Source: Pseudoalteromonas sp. UG3-2 (GTDB lineage Bacteria; Pseudomonadota; Gammaproteobacteria; Enterobacterales; Alteromonadaceae). From it: a stretch of DNA of 64,000 nucleotides. The notes under the pieces were generated by a model, which saw nothing but the letters and a program-made list of their open reading frames with translations, was not told the origin of the DNA and made no database searches. Positions 34,485 through 42,302 of the stretch are shown piece by piece (within the stretch, counting starts at the first letter, position 1; each line of letters begins with the position of its first letter). Position numbers and translations under genes: made by a program. The DNA lies in NCBI RefSeq assembly GCF_037120705.1, contig NZ_JAWLJU010000002.1:930001-994000 (forward strand), given 5' to 3'.

Positions 34485-35522
34485 ATGAAAGTCACCATTA
34501 ACGATGTTGCCAAGCTCGCCGGCGTGTCCATGAAAACCGTCTCTAGAGTGATCAATAAAGAACCTTCGGTCAGACAAAAAACGTATGATCAGGTGATGCA
34601 GGCTGTAAAAGAGTTAAATTACCAGCCCAACACCGCAGCTCGAAATTTGGCAGGTACCTCTTCGTTTGCTATTGGCTTGGTGTATGACAACCCCAACGCC
34701 TATTACGTCATTGATATGCAAAACGGTGTGTTGTCACGTTGTAAAGAAGAAGGCTATGAGTTGGTGATCCATCCATGCAGCTCAAGCGCCGCAGACATGA
34801 CCGATGAAGTAAAAACCATGATCAAGCGCTCCCGTTTAGCAGGTCTTGTGCTCACCCCTCCGTTGTCGGAACAACAACATATTATCGACATGCTGGATGA
34901 CAGCGGTGTGCATTATGTTCGGCTATTATCAGGCAGAGCAGCAGAAGCGCAGCAAAGCGCTAACAACTGTATTTTCGTTGATGACTATGCTGCCGCGTAT
35001 GAAATTACTGAGCATTTAATTTCACTCGGACACCAACACATTGCCTTCGTACTGGGTGATGAAGAGCACAAATCCACCGCTGAACGTTTGGCAGGTTATC
35101 AAGACGCACTAAAAGCACATGGCATTAGCCCAAGTGAAGCCCTGCTTTATCACGGTACCTATTCCTTCGAATCAGGTGTAAAAGGCGCAAAAGCCTTATT
35201 AAGTGACGGCAACCCAAATAAAATCACGGCGATTTTAGGCGGTAACGATGAAGTTGCAGCGGGTGCTCTATTCGCTGCCCGGCTGATGAACATTGAAATT
35301 CCAGCACAACTTTCCATCAGTGGCTTCGAAGACTCTCCCTTCTCGCGGCAAACTTGGCCAAAGCTCACTACAGCACACCAAGCAAACGATATCATTTCTG
35401 AACACGCAGCGCGGTTGTTATTTTCTAAGACCCGCGGCCATCGTAAAAATGATAAAGAGATCACTACGGTTTTCACCCCCAATATGGTGGTACGCGAAAG
35501 CACCGGCAGGATTTCAAGTTAG
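34485..35522 (+). CDS. LacI-family transcriptional regulator
   Basis: A 345-residue repressor. The N-terminal helix-turn-helix and hinge are canonical: MKVTINDVAKLAGVSMKTVS, RVINKEPSVRQKT, YQPNTAARNLA. The sugar-binding domain includes IGLVYDNPNAYYV, LISLGHQHIAFVLGD, AILGGNDEVAAGALFAARLM, and ISGFEDSPFSRQTWPKLTT. It is divergent from pgi with 370 bp between, where two palindromic sites lie. The same site occurs upstream of the TonB receptor, so I infer that this protein binds TGACA-NCGN-TGTCA and controls pgi, the receptor and itself. The effector sugar is unknown; operators of this type have been assigned to LacI-family sugar regulators in Alteromonadales and Xanthomonadales, as I recall. 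Confidence 0.92.
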   Translation: MKVTINDVAKLAGVSMKTVSRVINKEPSVRQKTYDQVMQAVKELNYQPNTAARNLAGTSSFAIGLVYDNPNAYYVIDMQNGVLSRCKEEGYELVIHPCSSSAADMTDEVKTMIKRSRLAGLVLTPPLSEQQHIIDMLDDSGVHYVRLLSGRAAEAQQSANNCIFVDDYAAAYEITEHLISLGHQHIAFVLGDEEHKSTAERLAGYQDALKAHGISPSEALLYHGTYSFESGVKGAKALLSDGNPNKITAILGGNDEVAAGALFAARLMNIEIPAQLSISGFEDSPFSRQTWPKLTTAHQANDIISEHAARLLFSKTRGHRKNDKEITTVFTPNMVVRESTGRISS

Positions 35523-35559
35523 TTTTGCTGAGCGACCTAGCCGCTCAGCTGCTCAATCA

Positions 35560-36636
35560 TTACGGCTCCATCGACTCCAGCAAACTTTCACTTTTGCTCG
35601 ACCAAGCATTGATCAATGCCTTCACCAACGACGCCAATGGAATGGCGAAAAAGACCCCCCAGAAGCCCCAAATACCACCAAAAAACAGTACTGCTGCAAT
35701 GATGTACACCGGGTTCAAATCCACCGCTTCAGAAAACAGTAATGGCACTAACACATTACCGTCTAACGCTTGAATGATGCTGTAAGCCACTAGAATGGTC
35801 CAAAACTCCGGCGCAATACCATATTGAAACAGGGCCACCGCTGCCACCGGTATCGTCACTAAGGCAGCGCCAATAAACGGGATTAACACTGAAAAACCGA
35901 CCAGCGTGCCTAAGAGTGCCGCATAGCGTAGATCAAGCAATGAGAAAGTAACATAACTGACCACGCCAACAATGATGATTTCAAACACCTTGCCGCGAAT
36001 GTAGTTCATTATCTGATGATCCATTTCGTACCAGACTTGCGCTATCAGCTTTCTGTCTTTGGGAATTAATTGTGCAATGCCCTTAGTAAGCTCATTTTTA
36101 TCTTTGAGCATAAAGAACACCAACAAAGGCACCAAGATCAAATAAATTAACCACGCCGCTACATCTTTTAATGACGTCAGCGATATCGACACTATCATTT
36201 CACCCAACTCTAGTACTTTTCTTTCCACGCCACTTACCAATGACTGCACCTGCTCGGTAGAAATAAGCGTGGGGTAATTATCGGGTAAGTGTAATAAGAA
36301 GTCTTTCCCCTCTTCTATCATGGTCGGACTTTCTTGCAACAAATTACTCAATTGCTGCCATAAAATAGGCACAATACCCAGCACTAACCCCAGCGCAATG
36401 CCGGTAAAGGCGGCCATCACAATGATAGCAGCAATAAGGCGGTTGCCCAGCACTTGGGTCAGCTTATTCACTGGCCACTCTAACAAATAAGCAATCACAA
36501 TGGCGACCAACACCGGCATCACATAGCTGCCAAAGAAATACAACAAGGCAACCGTTAGCACCAGCATTAGTAACAAGGTTACTGAATGTGGATCAGAAAA
36601 CTTCTTTACGTACCACGCCTTAACCAACTCAAACAT
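35560..36636 (-). CDS. AI-2E/PerM-family membrane transporter
   Basis: A 358-residue inner-membrane protein of the AI-2 exporter-like (PerM, UPF0118) family. Membrane segments occur near the N-terminus (SVTLLLMLVLTVALLYFFGS, VLVAIVIAYLLEWPVN, LIAAIIVMAAFTGIALGLVL), then a soluble region (about 110-160), then the conserved C-terminal half with FSVLIPFIGAALVTIPVAAV and DGNVLVPLLFSEAVDLNPV. Members are variously linked to autoinducer-2, sodium/proton exchange or permease function, and the substrate here is unknown. Its start overlaps the end of the TusA-like gene by 8 bp, so they form one operon. Confidence 0.9.
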   Translation of the reverse strand: MFELVKAWYVKKFSDPHSVTLLLMLVLTVALLYFFGSYVMPVLVAIVIAYLLEWPVNKLTQVLGNRLIAAIIVMAAFTGIALGLVLGIVPILWQQLSNLLQESPTMIEEGKDFLLHLPDNYPTLISTEQVQSLVSGVERKVLELGEMIVSISLTSLKDVAAWLIYLILVPLLVFFMLKDKNELTKGIAQLIPKDRKLIAQVWYEMDHQIMNYIRGKVFEIIIVGVVSYVTFSLLDLRYAALLGTLVGFSVLIPFIGAALVTIPVAAVALFQYGIAPEFWTILVAYSIIQALDGNVLVPLLFSEAVDLNPVYIIAAVLFFGGIWGFWGVFFAIPLASLVKALINAWSSKSESLLESMEP

Positions 36637-36853
36637 CTAAGATCTCCATGCCAACCTTATTTTCTTTACGATAAATTCGATACTCAAACGAGGCTTTGTC
36701 TAAATACTGCGTCACATCTGCCAAATCGCTCATTTGGGCAAATAAAAAATGCACTGCCTCGTGCGTGTTTTGATGCTGCTTTAAGCGCCATTTAAATTGC
36801 ACGAATAAAGCCGGACAATTTAGCTCGCTCAAATCATGTACAACCTGTGTCAT
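36629..36853 (-). CDS. TusA-like sulfurtransferase-fold protein with CPAL motif
   Basis: A 74-residue protein with the SirA/TusA fold pattern: DLSELNCPALFVQFKWRLKQ at the N-terminus aligns with the TusA CPxP region, and the C-terminus KENKVGMEILDV ends in a beta strand. The active Cys is kept but the second Pro of CPxP is replaced by Leu (CPAL). In TusA the Cys carries persulfide for tRNA thiolation; this variant may have a different role. It overlaps the AI-2E transporter by 8 bp, and the pair lies beside bepA as in other Gammaproteobacteria. Confidence 0.7.
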   Translation of the reverse strand: MTQVVHDLSELNCPALFVQFKWRLKQHQNTHEAVHFLFAQMSDLADVTQYLDKASFEYRIYRKENKVGMEILDV

Positions 36854-36941
36854 TACCTTTTAACCAATTGTCTCAATGCTGTAGCCCTAGAGTCGAGTAT
36901 GGTTTATTCTTAATAGCATACTTTACTTTTTGGGAATCCAA

Positions 36942-37607
36942 ATGCCAGGCGTTAATAATAAGGCGCGATTGCCAGCCAATCCAACATTAAAAGAAATAAA
37001 TTGGTATAAAAAACAAATTAATTGGGGCGAGCTGCCACCATTCTATCACCTTGTCGCCTCCGCCATCAGTGAGTGTGAAGGAATTTTACATCATGGTTTC
37101 GATAACGCAGTAAAACGCCTTATCGACAAACGTAATTGGAATCTAGAATTACTGGGCGGGCATGAAGACGACAATGGCATGATCCACTGTGATAATAAAC
37201 CCTCAATTGCTTTGCATCAGGCCTTTACTGACAGAGGGTTTGAACTCTGGGCCTACCCAATAGCCAAAGGCACTAAGGTCGATACCTACGTAAAAGATAA
37301 CCGCTTTTTGGAATTTCGCGTGTGGGATCCCCACGCAATGAAAAGCTTGCTGAGAATAAATCAATTACACAAATTTATTGCCTTTTACTTTGAAAATGGC
37401 GATGTCGCAGATAAGGCACTTATACTGCACGCGCACAAGGTGTTACACAAGACCGTGACTTTTTTGAAAAAAGAATTGAACATCACCAGTGTTGATGGGG
37501 TCTCAATCAAAGATTTTTACCAACTATGTGAAAAAGACGCCAGAGCATGCAATGACGAAGTCGATATCGCCAAAATCATGCTCGGAGAGGATTTGAATAG
37601 GGAATAA
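36942..37607 (+). CDS. Conserved protein of unknown function, coupled to bepA
   Basis: A 221-residue protein I do not recognise. No signal peptide or membrane helix. It is basic near the N-terminus (NNKARLPANPTLKEINWYKKQ), and the middle has aromatic-rich stretches (GFELWAYPIAKGTKVDTYVK, FLEFRVWDPHAMKSLL). The C-terminus is helical. The frame extends four codons upstream to a TTG; ATG at 36942 is preferred. Its stop codon is one base before the bepA ATG, so the two are co-translated. That suggests a link with envelope quality control, but the cytosolic character speaks against direct contact. Confidence 0.65.
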   Translation: MPGVNNKARLPANPTLKEINWYKKQINWGELPPFYHLVASAISECEGILHHGFDNAVKRLIDKRNWNLELLGGHEDDNGMIHCDNKPSIALHQAFTDRGFELWAYPIAKGTKVDTYVKDNRFLEFRVWDPHAMKSLLRINQLHKFIAFYFENGDVADKALILHAHKVLHKTVTFLKKELNITSVDGVSIKDFYQLCEKDARACNDEVDIAKIMLGEDLNRE

Positions 37608-37608
37608 A

Positions 37609-39060
37609 ATGCGGTTAAAACCCTTGTTACAGGCGCTCACCATTGCAGCGACACTCTGTATTACCACACCAAACCAAGCGCAAACCGAGTTGAAACTGCC
37701 TGATCTTGGCACCTCCGCGCTGCAAGTATTGCCGCTGGAGAAAGAACAAGCACTTGGCGAAGTCATGATGATGCAGTTACGTGCTCGCTCACCGGTGGTT
37801 GGCGATCCTGTTCTGGAGGAGTACCTCACCAGTTTGGGTAATCGCTTAGTGGCGAATGCCAATGACGTACGTTTCCCGTTTCGCTTTTTTTGGATTAACC
37901 ACAAAGACATCAACGCCTTTGCGTTTTATGGAGGTCATGTTGGCGTGCACACCGGTCTATTGGCCGAGTCTGACAACGAAAGTCAACTCGCCTCAGTATT
38001 AGGCCACGAAATCGCGCACGTTACACAACGCCATTTAGCGCGTCGCGCTCAAAACGCCAAAGACAACAGTGCACTGACCATTGCTGGGCTTATTGCCGGT
38101 ATTCTCACCACTGTCGTTGCCCCAGATGCCGGCATGGCCATTCTCTCGGCCAGCTCAACCCAATCGGCCTTAAGTCAACTGACTCATAGCCGCAAAGCTG
38201 AGCAAGAAGCCGACCGCTTTGGCATGAACACTTTGCACAAGGCTGGCTTTGATCCCTATGCCGCCAGTGAGTTCTTAACCAAGTTGTCGGATCAAATCCG
38301 TTTTAAAAATAAGCCACCGGCGTTTTTATTAACCCACCCGCTACCAGACAGCCGGGTATCGGATGTGCGCTTACGAGCGCAACAATATGAAAAACGCTAT
38401 TATGGCTCAAGCCTCTCTTATGCACTGGCGAAAAGTCGCGTGTTGGCGCGTTATCATTACTCAAAAGCGCAAGCGGAAGCGTTTTTCCGTAATCACTTAA
38501 AAAGCACGTCCGAGCTGGATACGCAGGCGCTGGAGTATGGTTTAGCTATCAGCTTGTTAGATCAAGACAAACTCACCGAAGCCGGGCAAATACTGGACAA
38601 GTTATTAGCTCGAGATGGCAATAATTTATTTTATTTGGATGTCTATACCGACTACCTCATAGCTGCTGAACAAACCGACAAAGCGCTATCGGTTTTAGAA
38701 AAACAGCACCAGCTAAGGCCGAATAACCAAGTGATAACGCTCAATTATGCCAATGCCGCATTAGAAGCAAAGCAATTTGAAAAAGCCGAGCAACTACTTA
38801 AAATCTTTTTATTAGAAAAGCCCGATCACCTGTTAGCCCGTGATTTGCTCACACAAGCCTATAAAGCACAACAAAATAAGTCGGCTTATCACGAGAGTAA
38901 AGCCAGTGTGTATGCTCAATATGGTGCCTTCAGCAAAGCGGCAGATGAAGTGCAACGTGCACTAAACCATATTGAAAACGATGAAGAGATCAAAAAAAGC
39001 AGACTAAAAGCACTGTTGAGCCAATACCGAGTCATGCAAAAAGAAATAGCTAAACTGTAG
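37609..39060 (+). CDS. bepA: Periplasmic M48 metalloprotease / chaperone BepA
   Basis: Outer-membrane assembly quality-control factor that helps LptD and BAM substrates mature or degrades them. Residues 1-24 are a signal peptide ending NQAQT. The zinc motif is LGHEIAHVTQRHLARR (HExxH), with the third ligand in SRKAEQEADRFGMN. Then come the active-site plug region and C-terminal TPR repeats (about residues 290-460; AGQILDKLLARDGNNLFYL, KALSVLEKQHQLRPNNQV, FSKAADEVQRALNHI). The length of 483 matches E. coli BepA (487). It is followed after 106 bp by arsC, wrbA and DUF2069, an order seen in relatives. Confidence 0.94.
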   Translation: MRLKPLLQALTIAATLCITTPNQAQTELKLPDLGTSALQVLPLEKEQALGEVMMMQLRARSPVVGDPVLEEYLTSLGNRLVANANDVRFPFRFFWINHKDINAFAFYGGHVGVHTGLLAESDNESQLASVLGHEIAHVTQRHLARRAQNAKDNSALTIAGLIAGILTTVVAPDAGMAILSASSTQSALSQLTHSRKAEQEADRFGMNTLHKAGFDPYAASEFLTKLSDQIRFKNKPPAFLLTHPLPDSRVSDVRLRAQQYEKRYYGSSLSYALAKSRVLARYHYSKAQAEAFFRNHLKSTSELDTQALEYGLAISLLDQDKLTEAGQILDKLLARDGNNLFYLDVYTDYLIAAEQTDKALSVLEKQHQLRPNNQVITLNYANAALEAKQFEKAEQLLKIFLLEKPDHLLARDLLTQAYKAQQNKSAYHESKASVYAQYGAFSKAADEVQRALNHIENDEEIKKSRLKALLSQYRVMQKEIAKL

Positions 39061-39166
39061 CAGAGCATGGGGTTACGGTTTTAACTATGATCCCACTACC
39101 TGCGCTTTTCGTTAATGATGCAATACGCTATCATCGCGTTAAAATGAATAACCAAGAGATAAAACA

Positions 39167-39514
39167 ATGGCTGTAGAAATTTACCACAATCCGCGCTGCT
39201 CAAAGTCACGCGAAACACTCGCACTACTTGAAAGCCAAGGCGTGTCACCTACTGTTGTGGAATACTTAAAAACTCCCATTTCACAAGACACCCTAGCTGC
39301 ACTTCTCGACAAGCTGGGATTCAGCAGCGCTCACCAACTGGTGCGTAGCAAAGAAACAATTTATAAAGAGCTGGGGCTCAGTAAAGACAGCGAAGAAGCT
39401 CAGTTAAGACAAGCTATGCTCGATAACCCGAAGTTGATTGAGCGTCCCATCGTGGTCAATGGCGATAAAGCGGCCATTGGTCGACCGCCTGAAGCCGTTC
39501 TTGCTATTTTATAA
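39167..39514 (+). CDS. arsC: Arsenate reductase-like thioredoxin-fold protein (ArsC/YfgD)
   Basis: A 115-residue glutaredoxin-dependent ArsC-family protein. The catalytic Cys is C11 in HNPRCSKSRETLALLE; the arginine-rich C-terminus (ERPIVVNGDKAAIGRPPEAV) matches YfgD/ArsC. It may reduce arsenate, but in this chromosomal setting beside bepA and wrbA (as yfgD beside yfgC/bepA in E. coli) the physiological role may be different. The stop codon shares one base with the ATG of wrbA. Confidence 0.92.
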   Translation: MAVEIYHNPRCSKSRETLALLESQGVSPTVVEYLKTPISQDTLAALLDKLGFSSAHQLVRSKETIYKELGLSKDSEEAQLRQAMLDNPKLIERPIVVNGDKAAIGRPPEAVLAIL

Positions 39515-40065
39515 TGCCTAAAATACTGGTGTTATACCACTCCAGCCATGGCTCAGTTGCAAACATGGCTGCAGAGTTTGCTGAGACCATTACCGCCAAT
39601 GGTGGTGAGGCAGTAGTAAGAGTATTTAAAGCTCGTGAAGCGCACGACGTAGAAGTCACAAAATCCGATTTAGTGGCCTGTGATGGCTTGGCTTTTGGCA
39701 CACCAACCCGCTTTGGCATGATGGCTGCTGAAGCCAAAGCGTTTTGGGAAACCACCAGCGACTTATGGTTGAAAGGGCAACTAATCGATAAACCAGCTTG
39801 TGTGTTTTCTTCATCCAGTAGCATGCATGGCGGTAATGAGGCCACCTTATTGAACCTCTCGTTACCTTTATTACACCATGGCATGATGCTGCTTGGCGTG
39901 CCCTACGACGTGCCCGAGTTGTTATCAAGTCAAACCGGTGGTACGCCATACGGCGCCTCTCATGTTGCTGGTAGTCAAAACGACGCTACCTTGTCAGTCA
40001 CCGAAGTTAAAATTTGTCGTGCAGCCGCGAGTCGGCTGTTGCGTGTTGCGGAAAAGTTAAAATGA
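39514..40065 (+). CDS. wrbA: NAD(P)H:quinone oxidoreductase, WrbA type
   Basis: FMN-dependent flavodoxin-fold quinone reductase that makes two-electron reductions and so avoids semiquinone radicals. The 183 residues begin MPKILVLYHSSHGSVANMA, the FMN phosphate loop. GLAFGTPTRFGMMAAEAKAF is the diagnostic WrbA stretch, and KPACVFSSSSSMHGGNE and TPYGASHVAG complete the binding site. Start overlaps the arsC stop (TAATG) and the end overlaps the DUF2069 start (ATGA), so translation of the three genes is coupled. Confidence 0.93.
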   Translation: MPKILVLYHSSHGSVANMAAEFAETITANGGEAVVRVFKAREAHDVEVTKSDLVACDGLAFGTPTRFGMMAAEAKAFWETTSDLWLKGQLIDKPACVFSSSSSMHGGNEATLLNLSLPLLHHGMMLLGVPYDVPELLSSQTGGTPYGASHVAGSQNDATLSVTEVKICRAAASRLLRVAEKLK

Positions 40066-40496
40066 ATAAAGTTGCGAAAAAGCCGATCACTAAACGCTTT
40101 CAGTTTTTTGCCCTAACAGGCTACATAGGCTTGTTAATACTGATGCCATTGTGGCTATTTGTATTATCACCACGTGAAGGGTATAGCAGCGGCTTTGTAT
40201 TTGCAGTGTATGTTTTGCCACTGCTATTGCCACTAAAAGGGATCATACAAGACAAGCCCTACACCTATGCGTGGGCTAATTTTATTGTGATGCTGTATTT
40301 TATTCATGGCTTAACCATGTTGTGGGTGTCGCCTGATGAGCTATGGCTGGCCATATTAGAAGTCGCATTAGCCACTTCTATGTTTATCGGCTGTACTTAT
40401 TATGCCCGTCACCGCGGCCAAGAGTTAGGTCTGAAAATCCGTAAATTGAAAGAGGATTTAGCTGACGAAAAGCGTGCTCACGAGCAACAAGATTAA
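40062..40496 (+). CDS. DUF2069 inner-membrane protein
   Basis: A 144-residue integral membrane protein with about four helices (FALTGYIGLLILMPLWLFVL, FVFAVYVLPLLLPLKGII, FIVMLYFIHGLTMLWV, LAILEVALATSMFIGCTYYA) and a charged C-terminal tail, matching DUF2069. The ATG at 40062 overlaps the wrbA stop by ATGA. Function unknown; it is usually linked to wrbA in Gammaproteobacteria. Confidence 0.85.
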   Translation: MNKVAKKPITKRFQFFALTGYIGLLILMPLWLFVLSPREGYSSGFVFAVYVLPLLLPLKGIIQDKPYTYAWANFIVMLYFIHGLTMLWVSPDELWLAILEVALATSMFIGCTYYARHRGQELGLKIRKLKEDLADEKRAHEQQD

Positions 40497-40524
40497 TCAG
40501 CAGCAAAGCAAAACCTTACTCTCG

Positions 40525-40552
40525 TGCGCAGCGTAATACGCTGCGCATTTTT
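40525..40552. terminator. Terminator after the bepA-arsC-wrbA-DUF2069 unit
   Basis: TGCGCAGCGT-AAT-ACGCTGCGCA is a 10-bp perfect stem with T5 following. It also lies just after the convergent ankyrin gene on the minus strand. Confidence 0.85.
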
Positions 40553-40558
40553 ATACAG

Positions 40559-41893
40559 TTATTGCAATGACATCACGGCCACTAACACCAAAACAGAAAA
40601 TAATAACTGCACTGCAATACTCAACCACGCCAAGCAATTAACTCCTAACAACGACCATGGCGTTGCACTACTCGGGTAAAGAGGGTTACGACGTTGACGT
40701 CTGGCAAAGCTGAAAATGGCAATCGAGACCCCAGTGGTAACAAGCGTAGCAATGGTTTTATCATTGATGCTGTCGGTGAAAAACAGCAGCAATTGCAGAG
40801 GTAGTAGCACGGCTGCCAGGCCATACAGCAAGTGGACATTTTTTATTTTTTGGTACTTGGCATCACTGGACAATTCAATAATGCCACGTTCCTCAAAGGC
40901 TTGTTTGGCGCTAAGCGCTTGATTCTTCATTGCCACACGGTAAGGAGTTTGACCGTGAATATCGGCCAACATAGGATCATCACCATGGTTAAAAATCAAC
41001 TCAATCATGGCCGCCGAGTTAGAGACCGCAGCATAATGCATTAAATTGCACCCTGCCTCATCAAGCTCATTCACTTCATGGCTTGGCAGCATCATTTCAA
41101 CTGCACTGACAAAGCCCTTTTCTACCGCAAGCATCAATGCCGAACGCCCTTCGCTGTCTTTGGCTGTGCCTTTTGCCCCTTGGTTGACTAGGGTTAAAAT
41201 GGCCGATTGTTTGGCCTGCTTTTGCGTTAACTGCAGCAACAAGGCTTGCTCTAATAACGCGCTAACCTCTTGCTCGTCTGCAATGGCGCAAAGCAGCTCA
41301 TAAGTCTGCTCTCCTTCGAGTAATTTATCTGTGGCAAGCTTAGCGGTGGCGGTTTTATCCTCCATGCACTGTTCGCTCTTGGCAAGTACAGCGTTACGGA
41401 TGGTTTCATCGCCATGGCACCAAAGCGTGACTAACTCGCTGGCGCTAAACTTCATCCCCACTTCCAGCAACCAAACCAAAGTGGCCTGTAACCCCTGTTT
41501 TAGCAACAACTCAACAAAGGAAACTTGCTGCTCTTGCATTTGCAGCTGAATATTAGAGTATTGACCTAAACGTTGAATTAAGGTGTTCAATAGTGTGCTA
41601 TGTTCGCTGTCATTGCTGTCCATGTGCTGCAGAACACTGTTGACGTAGTGACGTTGTTTATCATCAAAATCATCTATGTGCTGGAAATAACACGCTTCGA
41701 ACGGCTCCAAGGGTCGCAGCCAAGCAAGATAGAATAATGGCGGTAGTACGGTTGTCACCACCCCCTGCTCATCGGTGGTTTGTTGACAATCCGGCCATGC
41801 CTCAATGGCATCTAGAATGTATGCACCGTTTTCTTCGATTAACCCCTTCAACAGCGTGGGATACTGAGCAGGCCAAATTAACACTTGTTCCAT
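40559..41893 (-). CDS. Ankyrin-repeat protein with C-terminal membrane segments
   Basis: A 444-residue protein. The first ~240 residues are helical and acidic, without recognised motif. Ankyrin repeats occupy about residues 240-330: DSEGRSALMLAVEKGFVSAV, AGCNLMHYAAVSNSAAMIE, and DIHGQTPYRVAMKNQALSAK. The C-terminus has three or so membrane helices (LLYGLAAVLLPLQLLLFF, TIATLVTTGVSIAIFSFA, VNCLAWLSIAVQLLFSVLVLVAV). A cytosolic ankyrin domain tethered to the inner membrane by its C-terminus is the likely topology. Partner and role are unknown. Confidence 0.75.
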   Translation of the reverse strand: MEQVLIWPAQYPTLLKGLIEENGAYILDAIEAWPDCQQTTDEQGVVTTVLPPLFYLAWLRPLEPFEACYFQHIDDFDDKQRHYVNSVLQHMDSNDSEHSTLLNTLIQRLGQYSNIQLQMQEQQVSFVELLLKQGLQATLVWLLEVGMKFSASELVTLWCHGDETIRNAVLAKSEQCMEDKTATAKLATDKLLEGEQTYELLCAIADEQEVSALLEQALLLQLTQKQAKQSAILTLVNQGAKGTAKDSEGRSALMLAVEKGFVSAVEMMLPSHEVNELDEAGCNLMHYAAVSNSAAMIELIFNHGDDPMLADIHGQTPYRVAMKNQALSAKQAFEERGIIELSSDAKYQKIKNVHLLYGLAAVLLPLQLLLFFTDSINDKTIATLVTTGVSIAIFSFARRQRRNPLYPSSATPWSLLGVNCLAWLSIAVQLLFSVLVLVAVMSLQ

Positions 41894-42026
41894 GAATGCG
41901 CTATTATCCTCAGAATCTAAATATATGCAGCATAATTATCGCGAAATGACTAGGTGGTGAATAATACCAACTGTGACGCTAAAATGCTTCTCTATTTCGG
42001 ACCATTTTTACAATTAGAGTATTGAA

Positions 42027-42245
42027 ATGACTAATCAATTAGAAACATGGCAAGTGATCCTTATCATTGCCGGAGTATTAGGGGTGATTTGGAGCAACAT
42101 CGCGCTACTGAAGTACTCGGCAAAGTTTGAGATGAAGAAAAAGGTAAAACAACAAACCGAGCCTTTTGATAAAAGTAAGCGCAACCAAGAGCAAACATCA
42201 AAAAGCGCTTCACAGCAGTCAGGTACTGACGATACTAATACCTAA
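42027..42245 (+). CDS. DUF2897-like single-pass membrane protein
   Basis: A 72-residue protein with one helix (VILIIAGVLGVIWSNIALL, about residues 10-28) followed by a highly charged, Lys/Gln-rich, probably unstructured tail. This matches the short DUF2897 family of Alteromonadales and Vibrionales. Function unknown. It is flanked on both sides by minus-strand genes and has its own upstream region. Confidence 0.7.
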   Translation: MTNQLETWQVILIIAGVLGVIWSNIALLKYSAKFEMKKKVKQQTEPFDKSKRNQEQTSKSASQQSGTDDTNT

Positions 42246-42302
42246 CTGCTGTAAGCTGAGTCGGTAACACATAGCTACTAAATGTGTTTAACCGAAGCCC
42301 AG

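Noticed and set aside
35525..35773. Plus-strand frames overlapping the end of the PerM-type gene
   Set aside because: They are antisense to a well-supported membrane protein and lack a ribosome site.
39167..39514. ArsC as a sign of an arsenic-resistance island
   Set aside because: It is part of the bepA-arsC-wrbA gene set found in many Gammaproteobacteria, with no arsB, arsH or arsR nearby.
41960..41985. AATACCAACTGTGACGC, resembling one end of the dispersed repeat
   Set aside because: Only a single end-like word is present, without the inner motifs or the second end; chance is likely.
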